A stretch of 12,870 bases of DNA from an uncultured Dorea sp. (GCA_910584575.1 CAJUBG010000012.1:51603-64472), one strand, 5' to 3'; positions 1-7,957 are shown, counted from the first letter of the stretch. Made by a program: numbers and translations. The notes: generated by a model not told the origin, from the sequence alone.

Positions 1-115
1 GGCTATGGCTGCTTTAAATATCCCTGTCCCCAACCGTTCAGGGTATATTTCAAGACTGTGATTTGTGTGAACCATTGCTGTTGAAATGGTTAAAACTTTG
101 GTAATTTCTTATAAA

Positions 116-161
116 ACAGCAGAGTCCAAATTTTTATTTGGCTACTCTGCTGTATATTTTT
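116..161. terminator. Bidirectional Rho-independent terminator
   Basis: ACAGCAGAGT (116-125) pairs with ACTCTGCTGT (144-153). Inside it CCAAAT (126-131) pairs with ATTTGG (136-141) around a TTTT loop, leaving a 2-nt bulge. On the plus strand the stem is followed by TATATTTTT. On the minus strand it is followed by GTTTTAT, so it can end transcription from either side. It lies just past the end of the minus-strand ABC remnant and is the natural end of that transcription unit. A short plus-strand reading frame enters the window and stops at 61, so a gene outside the window may also end here. Confidence 0.75.
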
Positions 162-172
162 GAGCTGGCAAT

Positions 173-490
173 CTACATTACCATTGAATTAGAGTTTTCC
201 TTTTCCTTCCTGTATAACTCAAAAAAATAGCTGTTATTTTCCAACAATTCCTCAAAAGTTCCATTACCGACAATTTTTCCATTTCTAAATATAACGATAC
301 GTTCAAATTCCCTAATGGAGGAAAGACGGTGGGCAACAGCAATCACAGTAGCATGATTTATCTGCTCTAAAACATTTTTCATAACGATACCTTCGTACAG
401 TTGCATCTGTCAGCATGTTCAATGATCCTCAGCACAATCTGCCAACAGCTATCTCAACTGTACTGAGTAATTACCTCGGATATATTTCAT
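173..490 (-). pseudogene. Decayed ABC transporter ATP-binding protein (5' end and C-terminal remnant)
   Basis: The reading frame 406-173 encodes 77 residues that match only the end of an exporter-type ABC nucleotide-binding domain. Visible are the switch-histidine strand (VIAVAHRLSSI), a D-loop-distal strand (RIVIFRNGKIVGNGTFEELL) and the usual C-terminal helix. Walker A, the LSGGQ signature and Walker B are all missing. Upstream, a good ribosome binding site (GGAGGT, 501-506 on the minus strand) precedes an ATG at 490 that opens a 13-codon frame (MKYIRGNYSVQLR) stopping at 449. The simplest reading is a full ABC gene that kept its start signals and its last 70 or so codons after a large internal deletion. 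The 77-aa frame has no ribosome binding site of its own. A functional small protein is unlikely. Confidence 0.7.
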
Positions 491-513
491 AAATAAATTC
501 ACCTCCAATCCCT

Positions 514-930
514 CTACAATACATGATAATGAGGCTTTTCTTCCCCATAAAGCCAATAAGCAAGATACCCGCCAAGAAAAATTCCTAATGCACACAATCC
601 GGAAAATATTACCATAAATGGCAGACAAATCTGGCCAAACAATTGGAACGGCTGGTTACTATAATCCCACACAGCAAGATGCAGCCATTTATTGACAATA
701 ATTCCTGTAATAAACTCCATTGCTGTCACAAAAATAATACACCGTAATATCTGTCTCCACAGAGGGTCCTCCCAATGCACCATCTGCCCCTGTATTGTGA
801 AAAATACCATACAAATCCCGCCAAGTACAAACATAGACCAATGGGAGAAGCCACGGAAAAAGATTTCAAAAAAATAATAAAGGCATCCGCCAAGTGTCCA
901 CAGCAATAAATATTCGCTCAGTTTCTTCAT
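514..930 (-). CDS. Four-helix membrane protein, putative ABC-transporter type IV (CmpB-like) family
   Basis: This 138-aa protein is mostly hydrophobic, with about four membrane spans: residues about 7-25, 32-50, 62-82 and 100-128. The arrangement YYFFEIFFRGFSHWSM, then EFITGIIVNKWLHLAVWDYSNQPFQLFGQICLPF, matches my recollection of the 'putative ABC-transporter type IV' family (Pfam ABC_trans_CmpB), which is common in clostridia. The molecular role of that family is not established, and transport is suggested mainly by its name. A GAGGG sequence lies about 10 nt before the ATG at 930. A clear promoter (TTGAAA, 17 bp, TATAAT) sits at 986-1014 on the same strand, so this gene is probably transcribed alone or with the ABC remnant downstream. 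Confidence 0.8.
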   Translation of the reverse strand: MKKLSEYLLLWTLGGCLYYFFEIFFRGFSHWSMFVLGGICMVFFTIQGQMVHWEDPLWRQILRCIIFVTAMEFITGIIVNKWLHLAVWDYSNQPFQLFGQICLPFMVIFSGLCALGIFLGGYLAYWLYGEEKPHYHVL

Positions 931-985
931 GTAAATAAGCCCTCACTTATGTTATTCATACATAGTGTGAACATTTTTTGTCCAT

Positions 986-1014
986 ATTATAGGTGGTATT
1001 TATTTCTCTTTCAA
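986..1014 (-). promoter_or_regulatory. Sigma-A-type promoter for the CmpB-like gene
   Basis: Read on the minus strand, TTGAAA (1014-1009) and TATAAT (991-986) are separated by exactly 17 bp. This is a near-consensus vegetative promoter, about 55 bp before the start codon at 930. It lies just behind the stop codon of the phosphodiesterase gene, so the membrane protein gene does not depend on read-through. Confidence 0.75.
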
Positions 1015-1020
1015 AAGTAT

Positions 1021-2127
1021 TTATCCCTTCTCAATCACAATGAACGGAATCGTCATCTCATCCTCCGTAAGCCCTGCATGTACCCCAATCACAGTCTCTG
1101 CCTCCTCCTTTGTATTGAAAATGGTCAAATCATCTATTGCCACAGCCAGATAATCGCCAAGCATTTCCCGAAAATCCGGATGCTCATCCCCTGTCCCGAA
1201 AATCTGGCGGCTCAATACCTCCTCCTTTGTCCACAGAAGAAACTTCTCACCAAATTCTTTTCGGAATTCCTCCTCAAACTGTGCCCTTTTCTCCTCCATG
1301 ACGAACAGATTCAAAGCCCTCGGCTCAATGGATGGCATACGCACCAGACACTCCGTAATCTTCGGATAATCTATAATCGTCACACATTGAGAATCCATAT
1401 GCCCGTGGTCAGCCGTCACAACCACCAGCGTATCCTTAAGGCCATTGCACAATTCCTGCACCTGTCTTTCCAACTCTCTTACAACCTGCCTGGCCTTATC
1501 GCTGTAACAGCCCTCGTCATGCATCGTTGCATCCGGCTCATTCCAGTAGCCATAGATATATTTCTTTCCTGATTTTTTGCACAGTGCATTAACCTGCTCA
1601 CAGAATTCGCCAAATGTCTTGGGAAATGGCTCTGCGAACGGCGTAACCTCATATGCCTGCCCTCCGTTTGCGCAGATTCTTGACACCACGCTCTCATATC
1701 CGCAGAACGTATGGGCAGCATGGTATGGGGCGGCAGGATTCTTTGTCCCTGTCTCTGTATTCAGGAAAACAGTGACATTTTTGTCAAGCTTTGGAAAATA
1801 ACAATCCCATCCAAGCCAACCATGAAGGCAAGGCATAGAGCCGCTGATGATAGACGTAGTGGCGGCTACGGTGGTGGGCGGAAATACAGAACTGTAACTG
1901 TTCTTAAAATGTGTCCGGAAAAATCCATTTTCATCCAGATTCTTCTCCATAATGGCCGTCCCCATTCCATCCAAAAGAATTACCACAATATTCTCATAAT
2001 TCTTTGCCAAATATGACTCCAATCCCTTTAAGCCTTGCCGCCCTTCTTCCGTGAGGGTAAACTCGTTCAAAATAGAATTCGCTAAATTAACGATACAATT
2101 ATCATAATCCGGAAATTTTTGTCTCAT
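1021..2127 (-). CDS. Alkaline-phosphatase-superfamily phosphodiesterase / nucleotide pyrophosphatase-like protein
   Basis: From the preferred start the protein has 368 residues. It carries the metal-binding pattern of the type I phosphodiesterase / nucleotide pyrophosphatase branch of the alkaline phosphatase superfamily. Seen are Asp53 in VVILLDGMG, Thr85/86 in FPPTTVAATTS (the expected nucleophile region), Asp199 and His203 in WNEPDATMHDEG, Asp240-His241 in VVVTADHGHMD, and His350 in GVHAGLT near the C-terminus. These would bind two zinc ions and hydrolyse a phosphomonoester or diester; the substrate cannot be read from the sequence. There is no signal peptide, so it should be cytoplasmic. 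An upstream ATG at 2148 is possible. I prefer the one at 2127 because GGGAG (2133-2137) lies 5 nt before it and nothing comparable precedes 2148. It is transcribed divergently from the GH127 gene. Confidence 0.85.
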   Translation of the reverse strand: MRQKFPDYDNCIVNLANSILNEFTLTEEGRQGLKGLESYLAKNYENIVVILLDGMGTAIMEKNLDENGFFRTHFKNSYSSVFPPTTVAATTSIISGSMPCLHGWLGWDCYFPKLDKNVTVFLNTETGTKNPAAPYHAAHTFCGYESVVSRICANGGQAYEVTPFAEPFPKTFGEFCEQVNALCKKSGKKYIYGYWNEPDATMHDEGCYSDKARQVVRELERQVQELCNGLKDTLVVVTADHGHMDSQCVTIIDYPKITECLVRMPSIEPRALNLFVMEEKRAQFEEEFRKEFGEKFLLWTKEEVLSRQIFGTGDEHPDFREMLGDYLAVAIDDLTIFNTKEEAETVIGVHAGLTEDEMTIPFIVIEKG

Positions 2128-2162
2128 AATCTCTCCCATCCAAAACAATCATAAAATTTACA

Positions 2163-2191
2163 TTGTTTTCTTTTTCTCTCTCCTATATAAT
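2163..2191 (+). promoter_or_regulatory. Promoter for the GH127 gene
   Basis: TTGTTT (2163-2168) and a perfect TATAAT (2186-2191) are separated by 17 bp and lie about 70 bp before the GH127 start codon. No obvious operator dyad was seen next to it. Confidence 0.6.
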
Positions 2192-2259
2192 CTATCATAG
2201 TGCGACAGGAATTACACTACTTTTTTTCATGCCAATCTAATCACAGGAGGTTTTCTTAT

Positions 2260-5200
2260 ATGTCTACCACAAAAAATATGACTGCTCACTATGACTTCTC
2301 TGAGGTCAGCAGCACCATTGTTCCGGATTTGACCGGAAACGGATATGCAGGCGTTATTCGGGGCTGTGACCGCGGCGGGGCCTGCATGGATACAGCTTCC
2401 GTATTTGGACAGGTTCTTCCGGTGCTTACCCTTACCGGAGGGAGGGACGGAGGGTTCTTTGAGCTGCCGGACGGAATTCTCTACACAGAGGAGGGCTTCA
2501 CCGTCAGTTTCTATGCAAAACTTTCCCCCTTGTCCGAATACGGGGTTCTGTTTTCCTTTGGCAGGGATGACTGCTTCTATCTTTCTGCCATGCCAAATCC
2601 AGACTACAAGGAGGGCATCCTTTTATCCCCCTGCGCCACAGGAGGCGGACGAAGCCAGGAAAGAAGCCTTACCCCCTGGTTTTCGGTTACTGCCAACCAA
2701 TGGTTTCATGCTGCCGTCACCTTTTCCTGCGGACTCCCTTCCCGTCTGACCCTCTATATTGACGGGAAATTCTGCGGCTCTTTTGAACATCCGCGGATGG
2801 ATGCCCAGACCCTCAACCACTGTATAGAATGTTACTTTGGAAACGGCGCCTTTGCGCCCGCCCCCCTTGCGGTGGCATTTTCCGATATCAGAATCTTTAC
2901 ACAGGTACTAAAAAAAGAGGAGATGGAATCCCTGTTCCATATCACACCAATGATGCGCCTTAAGCTCGAAGTAAAGCGCCTGGAGGCTTTGTTTACAAAG
3001 CCTTTGGAAAAAATGCTTACGCTTCCGTCAGACGGGCAGATGGGTGCAAAGATTACATGGAAAAGCCTTACCCCTCAAATCATCTCAGACCACGGGGAAT
3101 TTACCCGTCCCAAAGCAGGAGAAGCGGCTCTTGCCGGCATTTTAGAGGCTTCTCTTTCCTATGGAGACTGCCAAAGCATACAGAATTACCAGTGCCTAAT
3201 TGAACCTATGCCAGAGGCTTCTGTGATTGCACAAAGGGATGCAGACCAGGTCGTTCTTCCTTTTCCAGGACATGTCACAGAGAGCTTTACGCTTCCCCTC
3301 TCCGGTAAGAACGGTTCCTCCTTCCAATGGGTGAGCAGCCGCCCAGAATGGATGGACAGTCAGGGACAGCTTCAAAAACGGCCAGTGGCTGCGCCAAAAA
3401 AGCTGACCCTGACCTTGACCGCCTCCTATGGAAATGCAGCCGTCACGCGAGAGTTTCCGGTGACAATCCTTGCCGATTGCTGCCGAAGCCTTCCTGTAAG
3501 GGAGTATATTCCTGCTGCCCCGACTACGGATAGTATCCCTAAAGCCCTGGTAAAGCCTGCTTACCGAAAACAGCTTCGGCTCACCGGAGGCGGCGTGTTC
3601 CATGACAACCAAAAGCGCTGCCTTAACTACCTTTTATTTCTGGACTCTGACCGTATGCTCTATAATTTCCGCAAAGCCTTCGGTTTAGACACCAAAGGTG
3701 CAATGCCGCCTGGAGGGTGGGACGAGCCCTCCGGACTTCTGCGCGGGCACTCCACAGGGCACTACCTATCTGCCCTTACCCATGCATTTGCCTCCACAGG
3801 CGACTGCCGTTTTCGCCAAAAGGCAGAGTATATCATCACAGAGCTTCTAGGGATGCAAAAGACCTGCCATGGAGAGCCGGAGGGCTTCCAGACAGACTGC
3901 ACCCCGAAGAGTGCGGGACAGTCCCTTTGGAGCCGCAGGCCGGACACCTGGGGAGAAGGTTATTTAAGCGCCTACTCCCCCGACCAGTTCGCCCTCTTGG
4001 AACAATTTACGCCCTATGCCACCATCTGGGCGCCTTACTATACACTCCACAAAATCCTGGCGGGGCTTTTGGACTGCTTTCACCTCCTTCAAAATGACGA
4101 CGCTCTTTCTTGTGCCTGCGGTATCGGAGACTGGGTCTGCCGCCGCCTGTCGGCCACCACAAAGGAACAGCGCGCCGCCATGTGGAGGCTGTATATCGCA
4201 GGCGAGTACGGAGGAATCAATGAGTCTCTTGCCGCCCTGTATGAGATTACGGGAAAACCTGCATATCTGGAAACAGCGCGGATGTTTGACAACCCGCCCT
4301 TATTTGACGGGCTTGCCCATGGACGGGATCCTCTAAAGGGAATCCACGCCAACCAGCACATCCCCCAGATTATCGGCGCACTGGAAATTTTCCGCGCAAC
4401 AGGGGATTTGCGTTACTACCATCTGGCAAAGAATTTCTGGGAGTTGGTCGTAAACCGGTATATGTACTCCATCGGCGGCGTGGGACGGGGGGAGAATTTT
4501 AAAGAAGCGGATGTCCTGGCCAACCACATTGAGGGCGGACGCAACTGCGAGACCTGCGCCACCTACAATATGCTTAAGCTGACCGGAATGTTATACCAGT
4601 ATGCCCCAGAGTACAGCCCTTATATGGACTACTATGAGCGTGGCCTCTTAAACCATATCGCCGCCAGCCAGAACCCTGTTACAAAGGAAGGGGCTCTTAA
4701 CGGCGTTACCTACATGCTTCCCATCGGGCCAGGGGCCAGGAAGGAGTACAGCAATGACTATGATGATTTTACCTGCTGCCATGGAACCGGAATGGAGAAC
4801 CATGTGCGGTACACAGAGCACATTTATCATCATGGAGAGGATGGGAGCCTGTACCTGAACCTGTTTTTACCCTCCGTCTATCACTGGGAAGAAAAAGGCG
4901 TCACCATATCATTAGAAGGGGATTTTCCGGCTGAGTCCTTCTGCTTGAAAATCAACACGGATGATCCGAACGTGACGGTTCCTCTGAAGCTGAATATCCG
5001 GATTCCCTACTGGTGCCAAAAGACGTTTCGGGTGTCAACCTCCAAAGAACCGCTTCCTGCGCCGTCAGGGGATGGGGGATATTATAGAATCAACAGGACA
5101 TTTGCCGACGGAGACTCTGTTACTGTTTCGACTCCCTATGCCCTGCATCTGTGCTATACCAATGACGCTTATGAGGGGTATCCTGCTGCCAGCGTAATGT

Positions 5201-5397
5201 ACGGGCCTTTGGTTATGACAGCGCTAAGCCCTCAGACAGACTGGATGACTCTGAACCTTCCTCCGGTTCTTGAGGATGCATTTGACATCCAGTGGAATCG
5301 CCTTCCAACCCTCTGGTATGACGATTTGGAGTTTATTCCCTCCTTTGCGGCGCATAACAGGCCATACCATACTTATTTTAAAATCAACCTTACCTAA
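2260..5397 (+). CDS. GH127 family beta-L-arabinofuranosidase-type enzyme with LamG and Ig-like domains
   Basis: This 1,045-aa protein appears to have three parts. Residues about 8-225 form a concanavalin/LamG-like sandwich (AHYDFSE, FTVSFYAKL, WFHAAVTF, LTLYIDGKFCGS, FSDIRIFTQVLKKEEM). Residues about 236-404 form two atrophied bacterial Ig-like repeats, each with an ITWKS- or FQWVSS-type strand. Residues about 411-1040 form the GH127 catalytic region. The family's zinc-thiolate active site is present: Glu764-x-Cys766 (NCETCATYN) and Cys839-Cys840 (FTCCHGTGMENH). By comparison with the characterised enzyme HypBA1, Cys839 would be the nucleophile. The likely role is releasing L-arabinofuranose from plant or glycoprotein oligosaccharides. 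The ATG at 2260 has AGGAGG 9 nt upstream (2245-2250); the longer frame from 2200 has none. No signal peptide is visible, so it probably acts inside the cell on imported oligosaccharides, although LamG modules often occur on exported enzymes. No sugar transporter or regulator lies beside it. Confidence 0.85.
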   Translation: MSTTKNMTAHYDFSEVSSTIVPDLTGNGYAGVIRGCDRGGACMDTASVFGQVLPVLTLTGGRDGGFFELPDGILYTEEGFTVSFYAKLSPLSEYGVLFSFGRDDCFYLSAMPNPDYKEGILLSPCATGGGRSQERSLTPWFSVTANQWFHAAVTFSCGLPSRLTLYIDGKFCGSFEHPRMDAQTLNHCIECYFGNGAFAPAPLAVAFSDIRIFTQVLKKEEMESLFHITPMMRLKLEVKRLEALFTKPLEKMLTLPSDGQMGAKITWKSLTPQIISDHGEFTRPKAGEAALAGILEASLSYGDCQSIQNYQCLIEPMPEASVIAQRDADQVVLPFPGHVTESFTLPLSGKNGSSFQWVSSRPEWMDSQGQLQKRPVAAPKKLTLTLTASYGNAAVTREFPVTILADCCRSLPVREYIPAAPTTDSIPKALVKPAYRKQLRLTGGGVFHDNQKRCLNYLLFLDSDRMLYNFRKAFGLDTKGAMPPGGWDEPSGLLRGHSTGHYLSALTHAFASTGDCRFRQKAEYIITELLGMQKTCHGEPEGFQTDCTPKSAGQSLWSRRPDTWGEGYLSAYSPDQFALLEQFTPYATIWAPYYTLHKILAGLLDCFHLLQNDDALSCACGIGDWVCRRLSATTKEQRAAMWRLYIAGEYGGINESLAALYEITGKPAYLETARMFDNPPLFDGLAHGRDPLKGIHANQHIPQIIGALEIFRATGDLRYYHLAKNFWELVVNRYMYSIGGVGRGENFKEADVLANHIEGGRNCETCATYNMLKLTGMLYQYAPEYSPYMDYYERGLLNHIAASQNPVTKEGALNGVTYMLPIGPGARKEYSNDYDDFTCCHGTGMENHVRYTEHIYHHGEDGSLYLNLFLPSVYHWEEKGVTISLEGDFPAESFCLKINTDDPNVTVPLKLNIRIPYWCQKTFRVSTSKEPLPAPSGDGGYYRINRTFADGDSVTVSTPYALHLCYTNDAYEGYPAASVMYGPLVMTALSPQTDWMTLNLPPVLEDAFDIQWNRLPTLWYDDLEFIPSFAAHNRPYHTYFKINLT

Positions 5398-5402
5398 TAG
5401 AC

Positions 5403-5449
5403 TTGCGGCACAGTCGGAAAATAGTACATCTTTTCCGGCTGTGCCGCAA
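5403..5449. terminator. Long shared hairpin between convergent GH127 and miaB genes
   Basis: Bases 5403-5421 and 5431-5449 form a 19-bp stem with one T-G wobble and a 9-nt loop. The lower part is TTGCGGCACAG/CTGTGCCGCAA and the upper part GGAAAA/TTTTCC. It fills almost the whole gap between two convergent stop codons. There is no long T-tract on either side, but the A/T-rich top of the stem and its position suggest a terminator used from both directions. Confidence 0.65.
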
Positions 5450-5458
5450 TCCTTCTCA

Positions 5459-6934
5459 CTATAAAGCTGTTCCTTTCATTTCTCCGATATAGTAAAACCC
5501 TCTGCACTCCTTAAGCAGTACGTCCACATAGGCTCCAATCAATTCCTTTCCCCCATAAAAATGAACCAGCAGGTTATTGCTAAGCCGCCCTGTTACCATT
5601 TTGGGGTCATGGCCGCAAATATCCTCCACCAATACCTCCTGAACCGTACCTTCATGGACTGCGCAGGCTTTTGCCGCAATGGACTGCACCTCTTTAAGCA
5701 GCCGGTCAAAACGGTTCTTAATCACCTCCTTTGGCACCTGGTTCTCCATCACGGCAGCAGGCGTCCCTGTCCGCTTGGAGTAGATAAATGTAAATGCGCT
5801 GTCATACTGCACCCTCCTGACCACGTCAAGGGTTTCTTCAAAATCTGCCTCCGTCTCCCCTGGAAATCCCACAATAATATCCGTTGTAAGGGAGATGTCC
5901 GGCACAGCCTTACGGATTCTCTCCACCAGGCCAAGATACTGCTCTTTCGTGTACCGGCGGTTCATCTTCGTCAGGATATCCGTACTTCCCGACTGCACAG
6001 GGAGATGGAGATGCTTGCAGATTTTCTTTGAATTCCCCATGACCTCAATCAATTCATCCGACAGGTCCTTGGGATGGGAGGTCATAAACCGAATCCGGTA
6101 AAGTCCGTCAATCTTTTCAATCTCCTGTAACAGACCCGCAAATGTCATGGGCGTATCAAGCGTCTTTCCGTAGGAATTCACATTCTGTCCCAGGAGCATC
6201 ACCTCGCTGACGCCGTCCGCCGTAAGCCGCTTGATTTCCTCCACAATCGCCTGCGGGTCCCTGCTTCTCTCCCGCCCCCGCACATAGGGCACGATACAAT
6301 AGCTGCAAAAATTATTGCAGCCAAACATAATATTGACACCTGACTTAAACCCATATTTTCTCTGGTTGGGAAGGTTCTCCACAATCTTGTCCGTATCCCT
6401 CCAGATATCAATTACCATGCGCTCTGATTCAAGCCGGGTGGAAAGTAACTCTGCAAATTTATAGATATTGTGGGTCCCGAAAATGATATCCACAAATCGG
6501 TAGCTTTTCTTTAACTTTTCCACCACCTCCAGCTCTTGCATCATACAGCCGCAAAGCCCGATCATCATATGGGGATTCTTTTTCTTCCTGGGCTTTAGCT
6601 GCCCAAGCCTTCCGTATACACGGGTATTTGCATTCTCACGCACCGTACAGGTGTTATAGATGACAAAATCCGCCTCATCCTCGGTTCCTTCTGCATAGCC
6701 AATCTCTCTTAAGATTCCCCTCAGCTTCTCGGAGTCGCGGGCATTCATCTGGCAGCCGAAGGTGGTTACACAGGAGGTAGGAATACGCCCGTTTTCCTGT
6801 TTAAAATTCTCCACCCATTTCCTGCATTTCGCCATGAAGTAATATTGTCTGGCTGGTTCTGCCTGCGGTGGCTCTTGGCTTAAATCCATCTTATCAAAAT
6901 CAAACAAACTGCCTTCGCCCCTCGTCATACTCAT
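5459..6934 (-). CDS. miaB: tRNA-2-methylthio-N6-dimethylallyladenosine synthase MiaB
   Basis: MiaB is a radical-SAM methylthiotransferase that adds a methylthio group to i6A37 in tRNAs reading UNN codons. The 491-aa protein shows the N-terminal MTTase domain with three auxiliary-cluster cysteines: Cys61 (TFGCQMNARDSE), Cys96 (YNTCTVRENA) and Cys130 (GCMMQ). It then has the radical-SAM triad Cys206, Cys210 and Cys213 (GCNNFCSYC), followed by IVPYVRGRERSR, and a C-terminal TRAM-like RNA-binding region. TFGCQMNARDSE and TCTVRENA distinguish MiaB from MtaB and RimO. I chose the ATG at 6934 because GGAG (6942-6945) lies 7 nt upstream. A TTG at 6940 and an ATG at 6928 are alternatives. The start lies inside the end of the upstream gene, so the two are probably translationally coupled. 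Confidence 0.96.
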   Translation of the reverse strand: MSMTRGEGSLFDFDKMDLSQEPPQAEPARQYYFMAKCRKWVENFKQENGRIPTSCVTTFGCQMNARDSEKLRGILREIGYAEGTEDEADFVIYNTCTVRENANTRVYGRLGQLKPRKKKNPHMMIGLCGCMMQELEVVEKLKKSYRFVDIIFGTHNIYKFAELLSTRLESERMVIDIWRDTDKIVENLPNQRKYGFKSGVNIMFGCNNFCSYCIVPYVRGRERSRDPQAIVEEIKRLTADGVSEVMLLGQNVNSYGKTLDTPMTFAGLLQEIEKIDGLYRIRFMTSHPKDLSDELIEVMGNSKKICKHLHLPVQSGSTDILTKMNRRYTKEQYLGLVERIRKAVPDISLTTDIIVGFPGETEADFEETLDVVRRVQYDSAFTFIYSKRTGTPAAVMENQVPKEVIKNRFDRLLKEVQSIAAKACAVHEGTVQEVLVEDICGHDPKMVTGRLSNNLLVHFYGGKELIGAYVDVLLKECRGFYYIGEMKGTAL

Positions 6935-7082
6935 ACCCAATCTCCTTTAATTTCCCTGTAATATCTTCTCTCCTTACGTTCATGTCCTCACACAATTCAT
7001 CCAGCGTATGATAAACATCCCTAAGCTTCGTATTCACCACACTTAGCAGCATCACGGGATCCTTCGGTAATCCTGTCTGCAT
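6900..7082 (-). CDS. Possible internal start giving free-standing DUF4250 protein
   Basis: An in-frame ATG at 7082, exactly where DUF4250 homology begins, is preceded by GGAGG (7090-7094) with 7-nt spacing. That is as good a ribosome binding site as any in the window. Initiation there would give a 60-aa DUF4250 protein from the same message as the fused enzyme. The arrangement suggests two formerly separate overlapping genes whose intervening stop codon was lost while the second gene's initiation site was kept. The function of DUF4250 is unknown. Whether the internal site is used cannot be decided from sequence. Confidence 0.5.
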   Translation of the reverse strand: MQTGLPKDPVMLLSVVNTKLRDVYHTLDELCEDMNVRREDITGKLKEIGYEYDEGRRQFV

Positions 7083-7670
7083 ATGTATCCCTCCTTCAAT
7101 AACCCTTTTTTCAGTAACCAGAATCTCTGGACAGATATCATGTTCTTCATAAGGCACCTCCCCAAAGACCTGAAATTCAAACCCAACCGCCATCCTGCGC
7201 AGAGCCTTATGTCCCTCAAGATACCTGTCATAAAAGCCTTTGCCATACCCAACGCGATGGCATTTTTCGTCAAAAGCCACCCCTGGCATAATCATAAGCC
7301 CCTTTCCTGCGTCCCCAATCTCTTTCCCTGTGGGCTCAAGAATCCCATAAGCCCCAGGCTTTAAATCCTCCATCCCCTGTATATGGCAAAAAAGCATGGT
7401 ATTTCCCGTCACACGGGGAACCCACACATTCATCCCTCTCCTAAACGCCTCCGCCATAATACTCCTTGTCCCCACCTCATGGTTATAATCCACATAAATA
7501 TAAAGCTCGCTCTCATGGACAAACCAAGGGTGGCCGATGACGGCGACAGCAATCCTTTCTGTATCCCGAATCCAGCGGGCATCGTCCAAATTCGCCCGTT
7601 CCCGCCGGATTCTCTGCCTAATTACCCTTTTTGATTCCAAATTTTTCCCCCAGATTCGTAATCGAACCAT
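6900..7670 (-). CDS. 5-formyltetrahydrofolate cyclo-ligase fused to a C-terminal DUF4250 domain
   Basis: 5-FCL (5,10-methenyltetrahydrofolate synthetase) uses ATP to convert 5-formyl-THF to 5,10-methenyl-THF, returning a stored folate to one-carbon metabolism. Residues about 11-196 carry the family hallmark at 129-151: MPGVAFDEKCHRVGYGKGFY followed by DRY. Residues 197-256 match the small free-standing clostridial family DUF4250 (LPKDPVMLLSVVNTKLRD, then LDELCEDMNV and IGYEYDE), joined without a stop. Length 256 compares with about 180-195 for ordinary 5-FCL. The ATG at 7670 gives the longest frame, with AGGAGG only 3 nt away. A TTG at 7640 (MESKRVIRQR...) has GGGGG about 6 nt upstream and resembles typical 5-FCL N-termini better. 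The 5' end overlaps the DUF896 gene and the 3' end overlaps miaB. Confidence 0.9.
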   Translation of the reverse strand: MVRLRIWGKNLESKRVIRQRIRRERANLDDARWIRDTERIAVAVIGHPWFVHESELYIYVDYNHEVGTRSIMAEAFRRGMNVWVPRVTGNTMLFCHIQGMEDLKPGAYGILEPTGKEIGDAGKGLMIMPGVAFDEKCHRVGYGKGFYDRYLEGHKALRRMAVGFEFQVFGEVPYEEHDICPEILVTEKRVIEGGIHMQTGLPKDPVMLLSVVNTKLRDVYHTLDELCEDMNVRREDITGKLKEIGYEYDEGRRQFV

Positions 7671-7839
7671 CCGCCTCCTGAATAGAAATCTGGTCTAACT
7701 GACCGCGCAGATTCCTCTTAAAAGAATCTACATACTCCCGCCGTAAGACCTGCTGCTCTTTGCGCTCGTCGTCCGTCAGTCCCTCTGCCTTAGACTTGTG
7801 GTACAGTTCATTAATCCTCGCAATTTTCTGCTCGTCCAT
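7618..7839 (-). CDS. DUF896 family small protein (YnzC-like)
   Basis: This 73-aa soluble, charged protein starts MDEQKIARINELYHKSKAEG, followed by LTDDERKEQQVLRREYV and FKRNLRGQLDQI. This is the standard signature of the DUF896 / YnzC family of Firmicutes, which forms a short helical hairpin. Its role is not well defined. AAAGGAAA lies about 6 nt before the ATG at 7839. It is the first gene of a minus-strand operon with 5-FCL/DUF4250 and miaB, all overlapping. Its start marks the last clearly chromosomal gene before the phage region. Confidence 0.92.
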   Translation of the reverse strand: MDEQKIARINELYHKSKAEGLTDDERKEQQVLRREYVDSFKRNLRGQLDQISIQEADGSITNLGEKFGIKKGN

Positions 7840-7887
7840 CGCTAATTTCCTTTCTCTAAAGCCGCGTATCTTAAAAATCTTCTTCTT

Positions 7888-7916
7888 ATCTTACACTATC
7901 TTCCCATGAAAGTCTA
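7888..7916 (-). promoter_or_regulatory. Candidate promoter of the DUF896-5FCL-miaB operon
   Basis: On the minus strand TAGACT (7916-7911) and TAAGAT (7893-7888) are 17 bp apart and about 50 bp before the DUF896 start codon. Each matches four of six consensus bases, so this is a modest candidate. If it is correct, phage insertion left the host operon's promoter intact. Confidence 0.35.
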
Positions 7917-7951
7917 CCAATGATTTGCAATCACCAGCATATTGTAAAGTC

Positions 7952-7957
7952 TATAAT
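7952..7957 (+). promoter_or_regulatory. Candidate -10 element of the leftmost phage promoter
   Basis: A perfect TATAAT (7952-7957) lies 72 bp before the first phage gene and about 29 bp before the first AGTTC-N8-GAACT dyad. No good -35 sits at 16-18 bp; TTGCAA is 21 bp away. This may therefore be a weak or activator-dependent promoter. Confidence 0.35.

Noticed and set aside
1..75. Open frames at the left edge: minus strand starting ATG at 75 (MVHTNHSLEIYPERLGTG...) and plus strand ending TGA at 61 (...AALNIPVPNRSGYISRL)
   Set aside because: Each shows fewer than 26 codons, neither resembles a family I can name, and the minus frame has no ribosome binding site. The plus frame could be the end of a gene closed by the terminator at 116, but that cannot be shown.
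949..1572. Plus-strand 207-aa frame opposite the phosphodiesterase gene
   Set aside because: The minus-strand gene has clear metal-binding motifs. This frame has no ribosome binding site and a composition typical of antisense shadows.
7882..7892. Second rolling-circle nick-like sequence (TTCTTATCTT)
   Set aside because: It lies outside the phage repeats, in the leader of the host DUF896 gene, with no stem around it. A ten-base T-rich match is expected by chance.
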